From Massospora cicadina (lineage: Eukaryota > Entomophthoromycota > Entomophthoromycetes > Entomophthorales > Entomophthoraceae): DNA of 64,000 bases. A model generated the notes under the pieces. It saw only the letters and a list, made by a program, of their open reading frames with translations. It did no database searches and was not told the DNA's origin. The DNA lies in assembly GCA_022478985.1 (NCBI GenBank), contig JAKSZP010000005.1:124001-188000 (forward strand), given 5' to 3'. A program made the translations under genes and the position numbers. The stretch's first letter is position 1. Every line of letters starts with the position of its first letter. This document shows positions 23,880 through 35,470 of the stretch, in pieces.

Positions 23880-25170
23880 CCGGCCTTACTTTGGAGATTT
23901 CTGAATATTTATTTGACCAAGTCTACTCACCATGGCAGAAAAGTTAAACTGAACCGATTTTGCATTTGAGATTTTAATTTAAGGTCATGGTGAAATTTAA
24001 TTAAAGTCAAAACCTTTTGGATAGGTCAATAAAGATTAAACAGAGTCAAATAGTGGCTTATAATCACTTAGTTCCTATAAAGTATTTGTAATTTTCCATT
24101 AATTTGGCCAGATGAATGAGATAGGATTCCTTGATGACCTGATATACAAGGTAATTTTTGCTATAATTGATCAATATAAGAAGATGGGATCTCAGAAGAA
24201 CAAAAGAACCATGTTCTTCCATCTAGTACTAAAAAAAAGAATTATGTTCTTAAGTTATTTGAACGGTATTCTGGTTTATTTGAACAATTGAATATGACCT
24301 CAATTGCTTTAACTGTATAGTTCATAAAGTTGATGTCAGGTATCATTTGCCAATTTGTGTACAACCAATTAGGCGTTTGCCAAAAGTGGTTCCTTAGTTT
24401 CCAATAAAGTTGTAAAACTAATCACTATTAGTTTTTGGTCCATCTACAAGCCCTTGGGAAATTCTAATATATATTAATAAAATATAGATAAATCCAACAG
24501 AGTTTTTATAAAACACTGTCGCCTGTATAAAATAATGAAAAAAACATGCCTGATAACGCAGATAATTGATGCTCATGATTGCCTATGTTGGGCCCAAAAT
24601 TCATTTCAGAAAAAGATTTTATATAGGTAATGACTTATTGACCCTAAGGAGGATCAAGAAAAATTTGCAATCAACTAGCTATGGACTATATTAACTGAAG
24701 CATATGCCTCAAAATCGTTGCAATGCATCAACAACGTTTTAATGAGCAATGAATACTGTGTTAGATGACCTGGTTTTGTCATGCATTTATTTCTAACTAG
24801 ATGATCTTAATGTTTTTAGCTGCACTTTTACAGATCTCCTTTAACACTTAGACTAAGGCTCTAAAATTACTGGCAGCAAATTTGAAGATAAAACCTCAAA
24901 AATGTCTCTCCATGAAAAGAAATCTAATACTTGTGTTTAATTGTAAACGCCAATGGACTACCCTTTTAAAAACTTAAAGAGATTCAGGCTTTCTCACAAC
25001 TAAAGAGTTATTGTAATTTTTAAGTATTCATAGAGATGGTCAGCTAATATTACAATTCATTGAAACTTAGCTTCATTCAACAAGAAGTTTTTCATCTGTA
25101 TATGGTTTATATTAAGGCTTTACAAGAGAAGGAAGCCTAGAAACCCCTTGATGCTCTTAAAAACGCTTTG
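23880..25170 (+). pseudogene. Reverse transcriptase remnant of element G
   Basis: The clearest block is L-D-D-L-N-V-F-S at about 24797-24822, the catalytic YLDD box with its first residue lost, preceded by an N-A-S-T-T-F segment near 24725-24745. Insertion M4 lies inside the N-terminal part at 24219-24238. Many stops are present. Confidence 0.68.
24206..24251 (+). mobile_element. M4: 20-bp retroinsertion with target duplication
   Basis: GAACCATGTTCTT (24206-24218) and GAATTATGTTCTT (24239-24251) are a 13-bp duplication differing by two C/T changes. The insert is CCATCTAGTACT plus eight A. It lies inside the pol gene of element G. Confidence 0.85.
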
Positions 25171-25520
25171 ATGAACAAACTGATAATATAATATCCAAAA
25201 CTTTATCAGCTATTCATATATCAAACTGATGCATCCTTAATGGCAGTTGGTGCCATGATAAGTCAGGTAGACGAGGTTGGCAATGAACACCCTTAGCATA
25301 TGCAAGCCATACTTTGAGCAAGCAGGAGAAAAACTACACTGTGACCAAGTGGGAATGACTCGTGGTAATATAACCTGTAAGCAGTTCTTCATAAACACCT
25401 ACAGAGTTCATTTTATAGTGGTGAATAATCACTCCTTGGTGAGATGGCTGCATAACTTTAAAGATCCTAAAGGGAGATAGGCATAGTGGGCTCTAAAATT
25501 GAAAACATGTAATTTTCTTA
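25170..25520 (+). pseudogene. RNase H remnant of element G
   Basis: The translation shows Y-Q-T-D-A-S-L-M-A-V-G-A (about 25222-25260), SQVDEVGNEHPLAYASHTLS and KQEKNYTVTKWE (to about 25355). These are strong matches to gypsy RNase H (qTDAS..avGavL.Q...g..hPiayaSr.l...E.NY...e.E). One frame change separates these blocks from the downstream 25277-25480 frame. Confidence 0.82.
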
Positions 25521-27080
25521 TAGTGCACCAAGCAGGCACCACGCATCAAAGCGCAAATGGAACATCACAGCTGCCAACCATCCTGGTTCTGCAGAGAAAA
25601 GCAGATAATTTATGTATGAAGATGCTTAGTGGAGAATAGGAACCTCTACCACTGCCTCCCCAAGTTTGATTCCAGTATAGGAACTTTGGGTAGGGGATGA
25701 CTATGACTGTGTTGGCGTTGCGCACCAATGCCCCAAACTGAGATAGAAAATAGCAAAGGCGGTCCATGGAGTTTCTGGCCTATCATACGCCGCGCATGGA
25801 GGTTTTCTAGATTTTACCCTCCTTTCCCATTAATTTGATTTCCCCTCAATTGGTGCGGTATCATCCCAAGGTCAGCCCACCTTGAATAAAATTTAAGATG
25901 CTTAGTGGATATTTAAGACCAACCATTGGAAAATCAGCAATCAATAAACACAGAAATTAAAAACACAATGGTGATTAAAGGGCAATTGTTCAAAATCGTT
26001 GAGAAAAAGATCTATTATGTATAAAAGACATCCAAAGGCACTGCAATTAATAATGCAGCTCATAGACATATAGACTTAAGGCCTTCAAAAACTTTCAAAG
26101 CAGGCTCAATGGGAGTACTGCTGAGAATCCCTTAATTTTAAACTTACAGAAGATCTTGCTTGGTGTGCAATGTGTTAGGCACAAAAGCCCTTTATGAAAG
26201 CACCACATTCTATCTAGTGCAACCTGGGTTCATGTAGCGTAAAAAATCCATTGTTGTAGTAGGTCTATTAATATGATTACCAATAAAAACCAATATGTCA
26301 TTGTGGCTATTGATCACTTGAATAGTTGGGTAGAGACGCGTACCTTAGCTAAAGTAAATACAAGCAGTAATGCCAAGTTTATAAAGGAGAAGTTAATTTA
26401 TCATCATGGCTCCCTCAGGTATTCTAACAGATAAAGGAAGCTTTATTAATGCGCACATCATTCCAAAGCTAAACAAGTTATTATCTTGAGGAGTACAAAT
26501 TACGCCTTACCAGCCAAAAATAAATGTGACAGTCAAGGGTAAACGGTGCTCTAGCCACAATATTGATGATGCTTATTGCTGTAAATCCTCCAGTTGGGCA
26601 ATGTACTTATCAGCGGCAAATTATCTATACTAATTTTAAGCTATCATTTGTCAACAGTTATATCTCCCTTCAAATAACTGCATGGCCGTGGTCTTGTTTG
26701 CCCCAATTTTAGCTTCCTCTCTTGAACTGAATTAGGAATGAATCCATTACAATTTCTGGAGATCTTAAAGGTTTAATAGGATTACAGTCCTCTGCCTATG
26801 CCAATACTCCCAGGCGGAAACTCAAGGCCAAAAATTATGAAGATGTGAAGCGGCCAGCTCTTTTGACTTTTTAAATTAGTGATAGGGTTAGCTATTGAAA
26901 CCCACTGTTTTTGGCAGCGAAATAAGATAAACAAACTCTGGGTTGGAACCTTTGAGGTCATTGATAAAATGGAATTTTATGAATATAGAATAGTAGGACC
27001 TCACTGATAGTTGTATCATGAATAAGTTTCATGATAAGCATTTAAATAGCATTTAGACAACTATTAGTATGGTTGAAACA
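25520..27080 (+). pseudogene. Integrase remnant of element G
   Basis: The first-aspartate segment reads Q-Y-V-I-V-A-I-D-H-L-N-S-W-V-E-T-R at about 26290-26340, followed by NAKFIKEKLIYHHG (26370-26410). These match gypsy integrase core motifs. A C-terminal basic region with RRKLKAKNYEDVKRPA is at 26812-26860. The zinc-binding N-terminus (25520-26200) is badly decayed. Confidence 0.75.
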
Positions 27081-27415
27081 AACATTGTTTTTATATAACT
27101 AATTGTACTAATATCAGATGTATGATAATTTTATGAGTTTCTTTATTACATCAAATTTTTTGGCAACGGTTGCTGATCATTTTATTGTGGCTCTGCCATC
27201 ATTTTAATGGGTATGGACGCTGATAGTATATTATCACTTTAATTTATATTTTTTGGTGATGTTGACGCCATTGGGTAATGCCACCTTTAAATAAAGGGGT
27301 TAAACCACGGACCTACCTGCCATATCAGCAATGATGTTCTACATTAAATTGGTACTATAACTCCTAACTTTTTGTCTGTCATAATCTTGAATCAGAATTA
27401 TTTTTTTAAAAAATA

Positions 27416-27714
27416 TGGGTAAGTTGGGGATATTATGGGAATTTAACCAGGTTGTGCTTCTTATAATATGTTCCTATAATAGTTTAAAGTAAAGGATGAA
27501 TTTGTATTATTAATCAGTGCTAATTATTTTTAGGCTTAAAAGAAGAGAGCTTTAAATTAGCAGTTTTTTAATCAAGGAATTGATTATGGCTAATTTGATG
27601 ATAAGACTTCTACTAATTAATGTGCTGATCCCATATAGCTATTGAGATTATTACTGTTAGTTTTTAGTATACCATAATTGCAAACATAATCGCCTCAACT
27701 ATGGGAAATTAAGT
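27416..27714 (+). repeat. 3' LTR of element G, left part
   Basis: It starts TGGGTAAGTTGGGG and is collinear with the first part of 20660-21434 (shared blocks include TTTTTAGGCTT and TAGTTTTTAGT). Similarity to the 5' LTR ends near GGGAAATTAAG at about 27712, where the LTR of H begins. Confidence 0.72.
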
Positions 27715-28193
27715 TTTTCAGGACAAGTGGCAAAAATCAAACATCCAAGAAGAGTTGAAAATACCAAATTCCCATGTACAATGATATTTTAATGTAAAAA
27801 ATAAAAATTATAAATGATTGGAAAACATTTCTTAATTGATGTATCATTAAATCTTTTGCTATTAGATTAGAAGTACCCAAAATAATTGGTAAAAAGAACG
27901 TAATTTTTTTCCTCACACATAATTATAAATAATCAGAAAGTACTTTAGGGGAAATATTTAAGCATTTTATAGCAAAGGTTAAACTAATTTGCTACTCAGG
28001 GATTTTGTGGCATCATGTAATTTTTTAATTTAGCAATATTTGATTGCCTAGATCAGGTTTGGACCCCAACATCACTGGTTTTAATACTTTTATTTGAGGA
28101 TTATCCCCAAATTTGTTTTACCCAAATTCCCTAGATTGGGTTCAAATCTCATCCTCAGATTAGCTCGAATCCTTGGTTAAAACCAGAATCCTA
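27715..28193 (-). repeat. Left (3') LTR of element H
   Basis: It aligns along its length with 34462-34938. Examples are CCAAGAAGAGTT against CCAAGCAGAGTT, CACATAATTATAAA against GACATAATTATAAA, and GAGGATTATCCCCAA against GAGGATTATCCACAA. It ends CAGAATCCTA where the partner reads GGAATTCCA. Confidence 0.82.
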
Positions 28194-28239
28194 ACAACGC
28201 TCCTTCTGGATACTGGTGTAGGGGGTTAAATGGAAGCAG

Positions 28240-29013
28240 AAATAGGCTGTTTACTTGCTTGATCATAGTCCCTTTGGCAACCACAACAATCAAATGTTAA
28301 TTTCCACACTTATTGATGACTTTATAGGGCCCTAACCAATTTGACTCCAATTTGATGATTCTTCCACCTGGCTGGTAATGGTAAATTATGAATAAATAGC
28401 CTAGCTGAAAGGTATGCAGAGGGAATGGCTATCATAAAGTTGGTTGGTCCCTCAGCTGGTGGTTGCAGACAAATTTTCAGCAGCCAATGCCTGAAGCCAG
28501 ATAATCTCTTTGGTAATATATATCATATAACTTCAGGGCTTTGGGAGGTTTAGTCTAACATGGCTTGCACTTTGGAGGGTAATTGAGGATTCCTTCCATA
28601 AAAGGCTTGTAAGGGGGACATTTTAATAATCCAATGGTAACTTAGAATATAGGTCAGAATATCATCAGGTATGTATTGGGGACAATGTAGAGGGGCGGTG
28701 GAGGCCATTTTCTGTAAAGTTGAAGTTAGGGTAGCATTTAATCATTCTATAATAACATTAGTTGCTGGATGGTACGGGGTAGAAAACACTTGAATGGACA
28801 ACATTAAGTCAGTTAACTCTTGGACCAACAATGATCAAAATTTTTGCCCATTATTAAAATAATTTGTTAGAGCACCCATGTTGGATAATGATTTAATTAT
28901 ATATATGAAAGTGGCGTTAACAATTAGCAATGTGGAGGTAGAGATATGCCTTCAATTCACTTTGTTAAGTGATCCACATCCAAAGAAGGAATCAATTGCC
29001 ATAGATGCTATAA
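28240..29013 (-). pseudogene. Integrase of element H, core and C-terminus
   Basis: Minus-strand translation gives A-I-D-S-F-F-G near 28985-29005 (first catalytic Asp), then GALTNYFNNGQKF around 28840-28880 (family: G.P..i.SDnG..F, with Asp replaced by Asn). FSTPYHPATNVIIE and NATLTSTLQKMAS follow at 28700-28780. The upstream half is separated from this part by the 29014-30286 insert. Confidence 0.82.
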
Positions 29014-30286
29014 GTCTGGCGGAGCGCCCCATCCATTTGGATTGGGGGTTGTTCCCTTTCCCATCCAAGAAGGAGCCAAGAAGGCCGGCAGCCCCCCTCA
29101 GCTCCCAGGGCAACATTGCTCATGTGATGGAAAAGCGGTTGGTCACAGCTTTCCCTTTGATATTTCGGCCCAAACCCAAGTTTTTAAATCTAAAAACATA
29201 ATGCGGTGGACTAAGGGGATCTATAGTGAACTGGCAATAAAGTGGCATCAGCATGGGAAAAAGGGGCTAAATACAATTAACAGTAGTGAATATTCAGCTT
29301 TAATACATGACAATCTTAAAACATTTGTAAAAAATCCCAATGGGCATGTAACTCCAGCGGGAAAAGAGGTAAATGCCGAAGGTTTGGTAATTTTCATTAA
29401 TGGCATTGGGCTATTGTCATATGTTGCCTCCAGTTGGAACCCTCCCTGAGAATATCAGTTAAAGGCCCAACATGGCATACCTTCACTGAAGAAAGCGCCC
29501 GAGATATAAAATTTTTGGTGGAACACGCCAAAGGCATCAGAACTTTGTCAAATGTTGCCATCAGTTCAGTACCTTTCCCACAAAAAATCAAAATCCCCAT
29601 CCAATGAATCCAACTAGGTCAAAAAGATACCAAAGCAACCAGATATGGGTGGGTTGGGCACCCCTACCTGTTCCTGACCCCTTGGGACCGCCCTTATGTG
29701 GGTGGCCTTGGGAGGTTCCCATTGCCCATCAGGTGAAATGTCATCGTGCTAACCATTGAAACCGTAATAAAACCACAAATTGGGCGTCCATGGACAAACC
29801 AACAGCAACTCAGCCCACCACTGACAATCTAAGTCAGTTCAAACTAAGTTTGTTTCTTTCCCCCTCGCTCAAAGTTCGCCAGGGTAGGTGAATCTCAAGG
29901 GCCCTGATTCTGAGCTCTCCTAAGCTATCCCCAAATCAATCATCTATTTAAGCAGTCATAACATATTGAGAAATTGACTGTTGATATTTTAATCTTAAAA
30001 TATAATAAAATTTCTGCACCCCAAATTCAATTTTTTCCCATGACGAAATTTAATCCTCCCATTCCATTCTCACTTCACCCAGACCCAAGACCATGGGCCC
30101 TGAGGCCACGACAGCCTGGTTCATTGTCAGGTTATTATTCACAATTATGGCCTATTGGCGCTCGGTATGAATTCTCTTAAATCACAATAATTGGCTATCA
30201 CGCAGCAGAGTTTCTGGTATTTGGGCTTGCCTTTTGGGTGTTTATGCATCCAGATTAGCAGGCCGTTTAAACTTTATCTGCCGCCA
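29014..30286 (+). mobile_element. Unknown GC-rich insertion inside the integrase gene of H
   Basis: The integrase frame of H breaks at about 29014 and resumes at about 30287, leaving roughly 1.27 kb of visibly GC-richer DNA. The flanks TAGATGCTATAAG (left) and CAGATGCTCAAGG (right) may be a decayed target duplication. Its edges carry TCTGGCGGAG on the left and, reverse-complemented, GATGGCGGCAG on the right, a possible short inverted repeat. There is no poly(A). A LINE product, a gene-capturing DNA element or an X relative are all possible. The plus strand holds an open frame (next entry). Confidence 0.5.
29042..29449 (+). CDS. Unknown protein fragment in the GC-rich insertion
   Basis: A 135-codon plus-strand frame ends in a well-formed segment: KGLNTINSSEYSALIHDNLK, then VTPAGKEVNAEGLVIFINGI and GLLSYVASSWNPP. 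Its composition and absence of stops suggest a real coding past rather than chance. I do not recognise the family. An overlapping frame at 28878-29201 is partly integrase antisense of H. Further down, a P-E-A-T-T-A-W-F-I-V motif (about 30097-30130) faintly resembles P-D-E-T-T-L-V-V-Q-F of X-c, hinting at membership of family X, but this is weak. Confidence 0.35.
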   Translation: MGVVPFPIQEGAKKAGSPPQLPGQHCSCDGKAVGHSFPFDISAQTQVFKSKNIMRWTKGIYSELAIKWHQHGKKGLNTINSSEYSALIHDNLKTFVKNPNGHVTPAGKEVNAEGLVIFINGIGLLSYVASSWNPP

Positions 30287-30620
30287 TCTTACAGATGCTC
30301 AAGGTAGTGGACACTTATCAATAATTAATGTTTGAAAGGGCCACAGGGTGAAACCACTGGTTGCTGTGATTAGGAATAGCTCATCCTGACTTTTGCATGC
30401 CAAACATGATTCTAAACACCTTAGATTGAGGTGAGCATCTTTTCCCATTAGCACTGGTTTTTGAGCCACTGATAAATTTTTCAAAATCCTCCATAGCTAT
30501 ATTGCAGATGTCCTTCAAATATAACTTAAAATAGCAGAAGGTCAGATATAGGATAACCATTCATGTGATACTAGTTTGCATAGGTTACTATTCTTGATCT
30601 GAGTATTTTTCAATCTTTCC
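30287..30620 (-). pseudogene. Integrase of element H, N-terminal zinc-binding part
   Basis: Minus-strand translation gives EGHLQYSYGGF near 30500-30535 and, in a neighbouring frame, C-L-A-C-K-S-Q-D-E at about 30380-30410, consistent with the H..H..C..C zinc module. WPFQTLIIDKCPLP follows, matching the linker before the catalytic core. The frame breaks at the GC-rich insertion immediately afterwards. Confidence 0.62.
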
Positions 30621-31115
30621 TCTAACTCTTTCAGATAGTAAGTAACTCATTTCCCATAAGGAGGTTGAGTTAAAAGATTATAGAGTTTGTCAACCTCATA
30701 GTAAGTTAGTGTTAGTATGGGTAACTAAGGTAAACAAATCAGTCTTTTGGTGTTTAGGCCCAGGAAAATGAAAAATGGAGATGTCATAGTTTTTGAATTT
30801 TTAACGCCCACCAGGCCAATCTCCCATCAGAATCCTTCATCTGTTGGAGCCATTGCAAGGTGGCATGGTCGTTTTATAGTAAAGTGTGCCCCAGATATAG
30901 TAGTGTCATAAATGCTAATTTTCATTAATACTGCCAGAAACTCATGTTTGGTAATACTGTAGTTACGTTTAGCTTTAAATAGACTTTTGTTATAAAATAA
31001 TATAGGACGATCCACTAGATTTTCATCATGGTAGGATAAAATAGCTCCTAAATCTATATTGCCAGCATCTATAGATAATAAAAAGGGTTTTCCAGGATAG
31101 GATGTATAAGCACAG
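30620..31115 (-). pseudogene. RNase H of element H
   Basis: The translation reads L-L-S-I-D-A-G-N-I-D-L-G-A-I-L-S at about 31040-31090, then RPILFYNKSLFKAKRNYSIT and KHEFLAVLM. This is a clear gypsy RNase H with the first catalytic Asp and the E-R/K-N-Y-S-I-T block. The two segments lie in different frames (31069-31278 and 30827-31015). Confidence 0.82.
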
Positions 31116-31990
31116 GGGAATGGACAAGAGCTACCCTCAATAGGTCAAAGGAATGCTGCTGCTGATTGTTCCACTTAAAATAATTTCCTTTCTTACTAGA
31201 TAAACTAAGGGTTCTGAGGTATCTGCAAAGTATGTAATGAATTGCCAATATCCAACTATTCCTAAAAGAATTGTACATCTCAAAGAGATATAGGTGGTGG
31301 CATTTTGAAAATGGTCATAACTTTGTCATCCATCGAGGGTATTCCTTTCTTAATTACCTTATGTCCCAGAAAATACATTTCACTTTTCAATAAGGAATAT
31401 TTGGAGGATTTTAGCAATAAAAATGATAAAATTGCTAGAGACCTCCATTAGTTAAGCTAACTGAGAGGTAAAAGTTTGCCAGAAAAAATGGTTATATCAT
31501 CAAGGTATAATAACATTAAGAGCATTTTGAGTACCCTAATAATCCGTCCATCACTCTTTGAAGGTAGCAGGGGAGTTGCGTAGCCCCTGAGGCATCCAAG
31601 TAGGCAAAAATGAACCTTCACTAGAGATAAGGGTGCATTTTTTATACTTTAGAGGATAATTCAATATGTTAATAACCACTTGCAAGGTCCATTGCCGAGA
31701 AATATTGTGATCTGGACATTAAACGTAAGGAGTCATCTATATGAGGTAGGGGAGAACTAATCTTTTAAAATGGGATTTAATCACTGATAGTCCATAACAA
31801 ATTAATGCCGCCAAACTTTTTATAAAGATGCAAAAAAGGAGAGGCCCAAGGATTTCTAGATGGTACAAGTAGCCCAGCTTCTAGTATTCACTTTAATTCC
31901 AGAGTTACCTGATCCACTTCGACCTTAGATCTCCAGCAGGCTAAAGATTTAAATGGAAGATCTTTTATTCTACTTGATGAATTACTCCAG
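31115..31990 (-). pseudogene. Reverse transcriptase of element H
   Basis: The minus-strand motifs in order are LVPSRNPWASPFLHL (31840-31890), RSQYFSAMDLASGY (31690-31735), an L-P-C-Y-L-Q-R-V-M-D-G block (31545-31585) and the connection region near 31280. The catalytic YxDD box is not intact. Stops occur about every 20-40 codons. Confidence 0.78.
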
Positions 31991-32399
31991 ACATCTTCCC
32001 ATAATCATCTGCCCTGATGAAAAGATATGAGTATATTCCTCAAGGAGGGCTTCTATATTCTTGCGTTCATTGGGAGTGAGGCCATCCCCAATTTTACTTT
32101 CATATAGATTAATGGTTGTTAGGGGATTAACATTAAGTTAAGTAGAGAACCAATACTTCTTACAATGGTGATATTTTCAATAGGCAGATTTGGCATAGGA
32201 ATTGAGAAAGTGCCGAGAAATTTAAGAGGCTGATTAGTTAAATTCATAGTAGATTGTAGATGATTTTCTTATGTAACATCTAAAATACCAGGACAGGCAA
32301 CGCCTCTTTGTTAGAGGGGTTACGGGTGTCCATATAGCTCTAAAACATGATTAGAGGGAATGTGGATTTTAATTCATAAATTACAATAATTTTAGAACC

Positions 32400-32900
32400 A
32401 GGAGGTATGCTAAAGAGATGGAGTCATAGAGGTATCCCGTCCTTGGCATCCACTGTCTCTGGAGTATCTTATTTTTGCACACCAAGTTTTGTTATTCTAC
32501 TTTGCAGATATAGGTGAGATATTTCATGAGTCAGAAAGATTTAAAGGGCCCCTTAAATTTGATCCAGTTATCAATTATTAATGGTATCTGATATTATAAA
32601 AATGTATTTTTCTTGTGATTAATTATGCAACTTGCTTTCTGCATTAGTCTAATTTTTTTAAACAGTTCATAGTTAGTTTTTTCTAAAGTGATAATGGTAG
32701 TGTTAGTCAAAAGCTTTCCTGAATGGAGAGGCACGGCAGAGTATGCTCCAATCAATTTAGCATACTGAGCTCCTGCAGTCCCATATTAAGTCTTGTGGAT
32801 TAAATCATTAGCCATTCTGATTTTCTTTATAAGTTGGGAAGATAAAAAAGTTAATCAGGGATCATGATCCATTTATAGCCCATGCTTTAATTTTGTAAAT
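32400..32900 (-). pseudogene. Protease-to-RT linker of element H
   Basis: The segment G-A-Y-S-A-V-P-L-H-S-G-K-L-L-T-N-T-T-I (minus, about 32680-32740) matches the equivalent FGAYSALPLYFGSLAVSD in element K, which lies next to the protease there. The active-site aspartate motif was not recognised. Confidence 0.58.
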
Positions 32901-33279
32901 GAATACTTTCCACTAGTACCACTGAAGATCCAAACGGGGAATTAATTGATAATAACAGTCAGTAGAAGCTTATATTTGAGGTGAGCGGAAGATCTTTAGT
33001 GTCCAGGCTCAGGGTTTTCAATTTTTTCTAAAGTTGTGTTGTTTAAGCCTTGGTTCTCACTAGAAGAGATGATTGTAAGGATTTGACTGGGTAATTGGCA
33101 AATATACAAGGAAGAATTTTTATGGTCTTTAATTCCTTAGTAATAATGAGGCATGTTGACCCAGAAGGGGCAGCTAATATAAGCAGCTAAGAAACTAGGC
33201 ACAGAGTTGGAAGGTGAGCACATGTGTTTCATCAGTAGAGGGAGCCACTTTCCTAAGATGGCTGATTTTTTGCTGCCTT

Positions 33280-34440
33280 ATTTCAAAGAAGATGGCTACT
33301 TTGGTTTGCAGTATGTTTAGTACCTTTATAAAAGGTAAAATATAATTTGGATGCAGGAGGGTCAGGTGGCGTCAACACTAAAATATGAGACTGAGGCTTA
33401 TTGTTAGGACGAGGTGATCTGGTAGGTTTAAACAGTTGAAAAGGATTCTTCAAAAATGGCTTCATTGATATGCAGGAGGGACGTAAGTTGGGCTTCACTG
33501 CTTTAAGTTAGAGTTGAATGTTGAGCATGGTTTTTAATGTTTATAAAGAAGCGGTGATGACATCATCAAGTATGATGAACTTTCCACAACCTAAATCAAG
33601 GGCCTTGAGATAAAACCTTTGAGTGAACTCACAAAAGGATCCTCCCTGCTTAAAATAATGCCCATAAATTTCTGTTTTCTGATTGGCTAGTGCTAAGTCA
33701 CTCCTGAACAACAAAAGCAGATAAGTCTTAGATCATTCCAGGTGCAAAAAGGACATCAAATGTACCATTATATCCTGTTCTATGCGGCTAAGGCAGTTTG
33801 TCAAGTACTTGGGGATTTGTGATTAGTGGCTTCCTCCATTGCACTTTTGTAGCATTACAAAAAATAAGATGCTCCCTACCCCTGGGATACAAGTCCTTGA
33901 AGGAGGGTCTGAACTTTGTACTTGGAGGGGTTTAAGGCCGAAAAAAATGGACTGACACTGATGATGCCCCTTTAATTAAAGAGCAAACAGTATCCCCAGA
34001 TTATTTTTGGGTATAAAGGGCGTCCACTTAACTCAGCATAGCATTTACAGCTTCAATAACTAAATCAACTCGATCATAGGTAGCTTTAAGGACCATTCTG
34101 TTATCAAAGAGCTGTGCATCTGCTTTACTTCATTCTTTAAACTGGTCATGGTGTCCCAAAGCTTGAGTTGATGTTGCTCTATGATGGCACTTGCTGTTCC
34201 ACCCCGTACTAAGGAGGGTAGGGCAGCCAAAAATTCAAGTTGTTTGTGATGAGCGCCTAAAAAACTTCAGAGTGAAGCGGCACCCCATCCCAGGTGGTTT
34301 GCGCTCATTGAGCTAAGCATCTTAGTGGGACTTTGAGATTCTTGGTTTGATGGATTAACTCTTGAGGAAACAGATGCATTCCTCCATGGATGCCATCAAG
34401 TTATCATTCATTGTAATATGATTTCACTGGGAATTGGTAT
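33280..34440 (-). pseudogene. Gag of element H
   Basis: The region between the putative primer-binding site and the protease contains a 71-codon minus frame (33283-33498). A degraded zinc knuckle there reads Y-F-T-F-Y-K-G-T-K-H-T-A-N-Q-S at about 33302-33350, with the Cys residues lost but G..H kept. Proline-rich sequence lies just upstream, as in many gypsy Gag proteins. Confidence 0.6.
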
Positions 34441-34444
34441 TATC

Positions 34445-34461
34445 TGACAGGGAGCACCAAT
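34445..34461 (-). other. Primer-binding site of element H
   Basis: On the minus strand TTGGTGCTCCCTGTCAG lies directly inside the 5' LTR. It shares TGGTGCTC with the sites of E, F and G but differs afterwards. Confidence 0.7.
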
Positions 34462-34938
34462 TTTAGGAGGAGGAAGATGAATCCGCCCTCCAAGCAGAGT
34501 TCAAGACTAAAGATCCCGGCATAGGTATATTTAATATAATAAATAAGAGTTATCTTTTAGTTAAAACACTCCTTAATTGAAGTAACCTTATACTTTGTGC
34601 TATCAAATTAGTGGTACCAAAGATATTTGGAAAAAGAATATAACGTTTATTTTCCCTTAGACATAATTATAAAGGAAATTAATTATTACTTGGGAGAAAG
34701 ATTCAGTTATCTCTAGCCAAGGTCAAACTTAATTTGATACTTGGAAATTTTAAAAATTAGGTAAATTTTTCAAATTAACAATAGAAAATCTTAAATCAGG
34801 TTTGTACCCTGACATTAAGGGGTTTCAGAGTGTTAATTGAGGATTATCCACAACACACTGTTTTTGACCAAACCCTTAGATCAGGTTTGAATCCTGTCAT
34901 TAGTTTGGCTCATCTCCTTGGTTTGATCTGGAATTCCA
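34462..34938 (-). repeat. Right (5') LTR of element H
   Basis: It is the direct repeat partner of 27715-28193 and ends GATCTGGAATTCCA. Directly afterwards the sequence resumes the LTR of G (AATAAAGTTGATTG...AATAGCATGCCAAATGCTG, matching 20930-20980). Confidence 0.82.
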
Positions 34939-35470
34939 AATAAAGTTGATTGAAGATTAAACCAATAGCATGCCAAATGCTGCATGCTGATGAATAGGGT
35001 AAGGTTTTTCGCCAGCAATCTATGCTGAGGATCTCAGTAGGTGGAAATTTATTTTTACTTGCTGCCTAGGTTTTAGGATCACTGACTTTTGATGTCAAGG
35101 ATATTCAATCATTTTAAGCTAAATCACATTAGGATTTAACAGTGATCAATGTTAAAAGAAAACTAAGGAAAAGGTTGTTGGCGACTGATGCTGATGATGT
35201 TTGATAATTGGGCTTTATACGTGCATTGTGTCACCTATTTGTATATGAAAATAGTATTACTAATAAATTTTCTTGTTCCTGGTGTTACTAGAATCTTACT
35301 ATCATTGTTTTAGTTTATATGAGTGATGGTGCCTAGATATCTTTGAATTTAACAAGCTCACGGTTTTAACTGAACCCTTATCAGCTCAGATTAAGCTTTC
35401 TGTAACAAAAATAAAGATTTGTTAGTTTAGAGTTATAAATGAAATGAACCTGTTATTTCGCCTTTCAACA
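34939..35470 (+). repeat. 3' LTR of element G, right part
   Basis: It is collinear with about 20920-21434: AGCATGCCAAATGCTG, TATGAAAATAGTATTACTAATAAA, CACGGTTTTAACTGAACC, GCTCAGATTAAGCTTTCTG. It ends TTTCAACA, the same terminus as the 5' copy. Insertion M5 lies across this boundary. Confidence 0.78.

Larger units (their letters stand above)
27715..34938 (-). mobile_element. Element H: Ty3/gypsy element inserted in the 3' LTR of G
   Basis: LTRs of 479 and 477 bp bound an internal region reading Gag to integrase on the minus strand. It splits the 3' LTR of G, so it is younger than G. Its integrase gene is itself interrupted by a GC-rich insert (about 29014-30286). I could not define a clean 5-bp target duplication at its ends. 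Confidence 0.82.
20660..35470 (+). mobile_element. Element G: Ty3/gypsy element, 3' LTR split by element H
   Basis: The 5' LTR is 20660-21434. The internal region with gag and pol runs to about 27100, and the 3' LTR begins at 27416, is interrupted at 27714 by H and resumes at 34939-35470. Matching the split 3' LTR to the 5' copy gives similar lengths (775 and about 831 bp). A primer-binding-site-like sequence follows the 5' LTR. All genes are broken. The flanks CTTAA (left) and TAGGT (right) do not form a visible duplication. Confidence 0.82.

Noticed and set aside
29014..30286. Firm call of a terminal-inverted-repeat DNA transposon
   Set aside because: The inverted TGGCGG match is only about 8-10 bases with mismatches, and the candidate target duplication is imperfect, so it is kept as an unclassified insertion.
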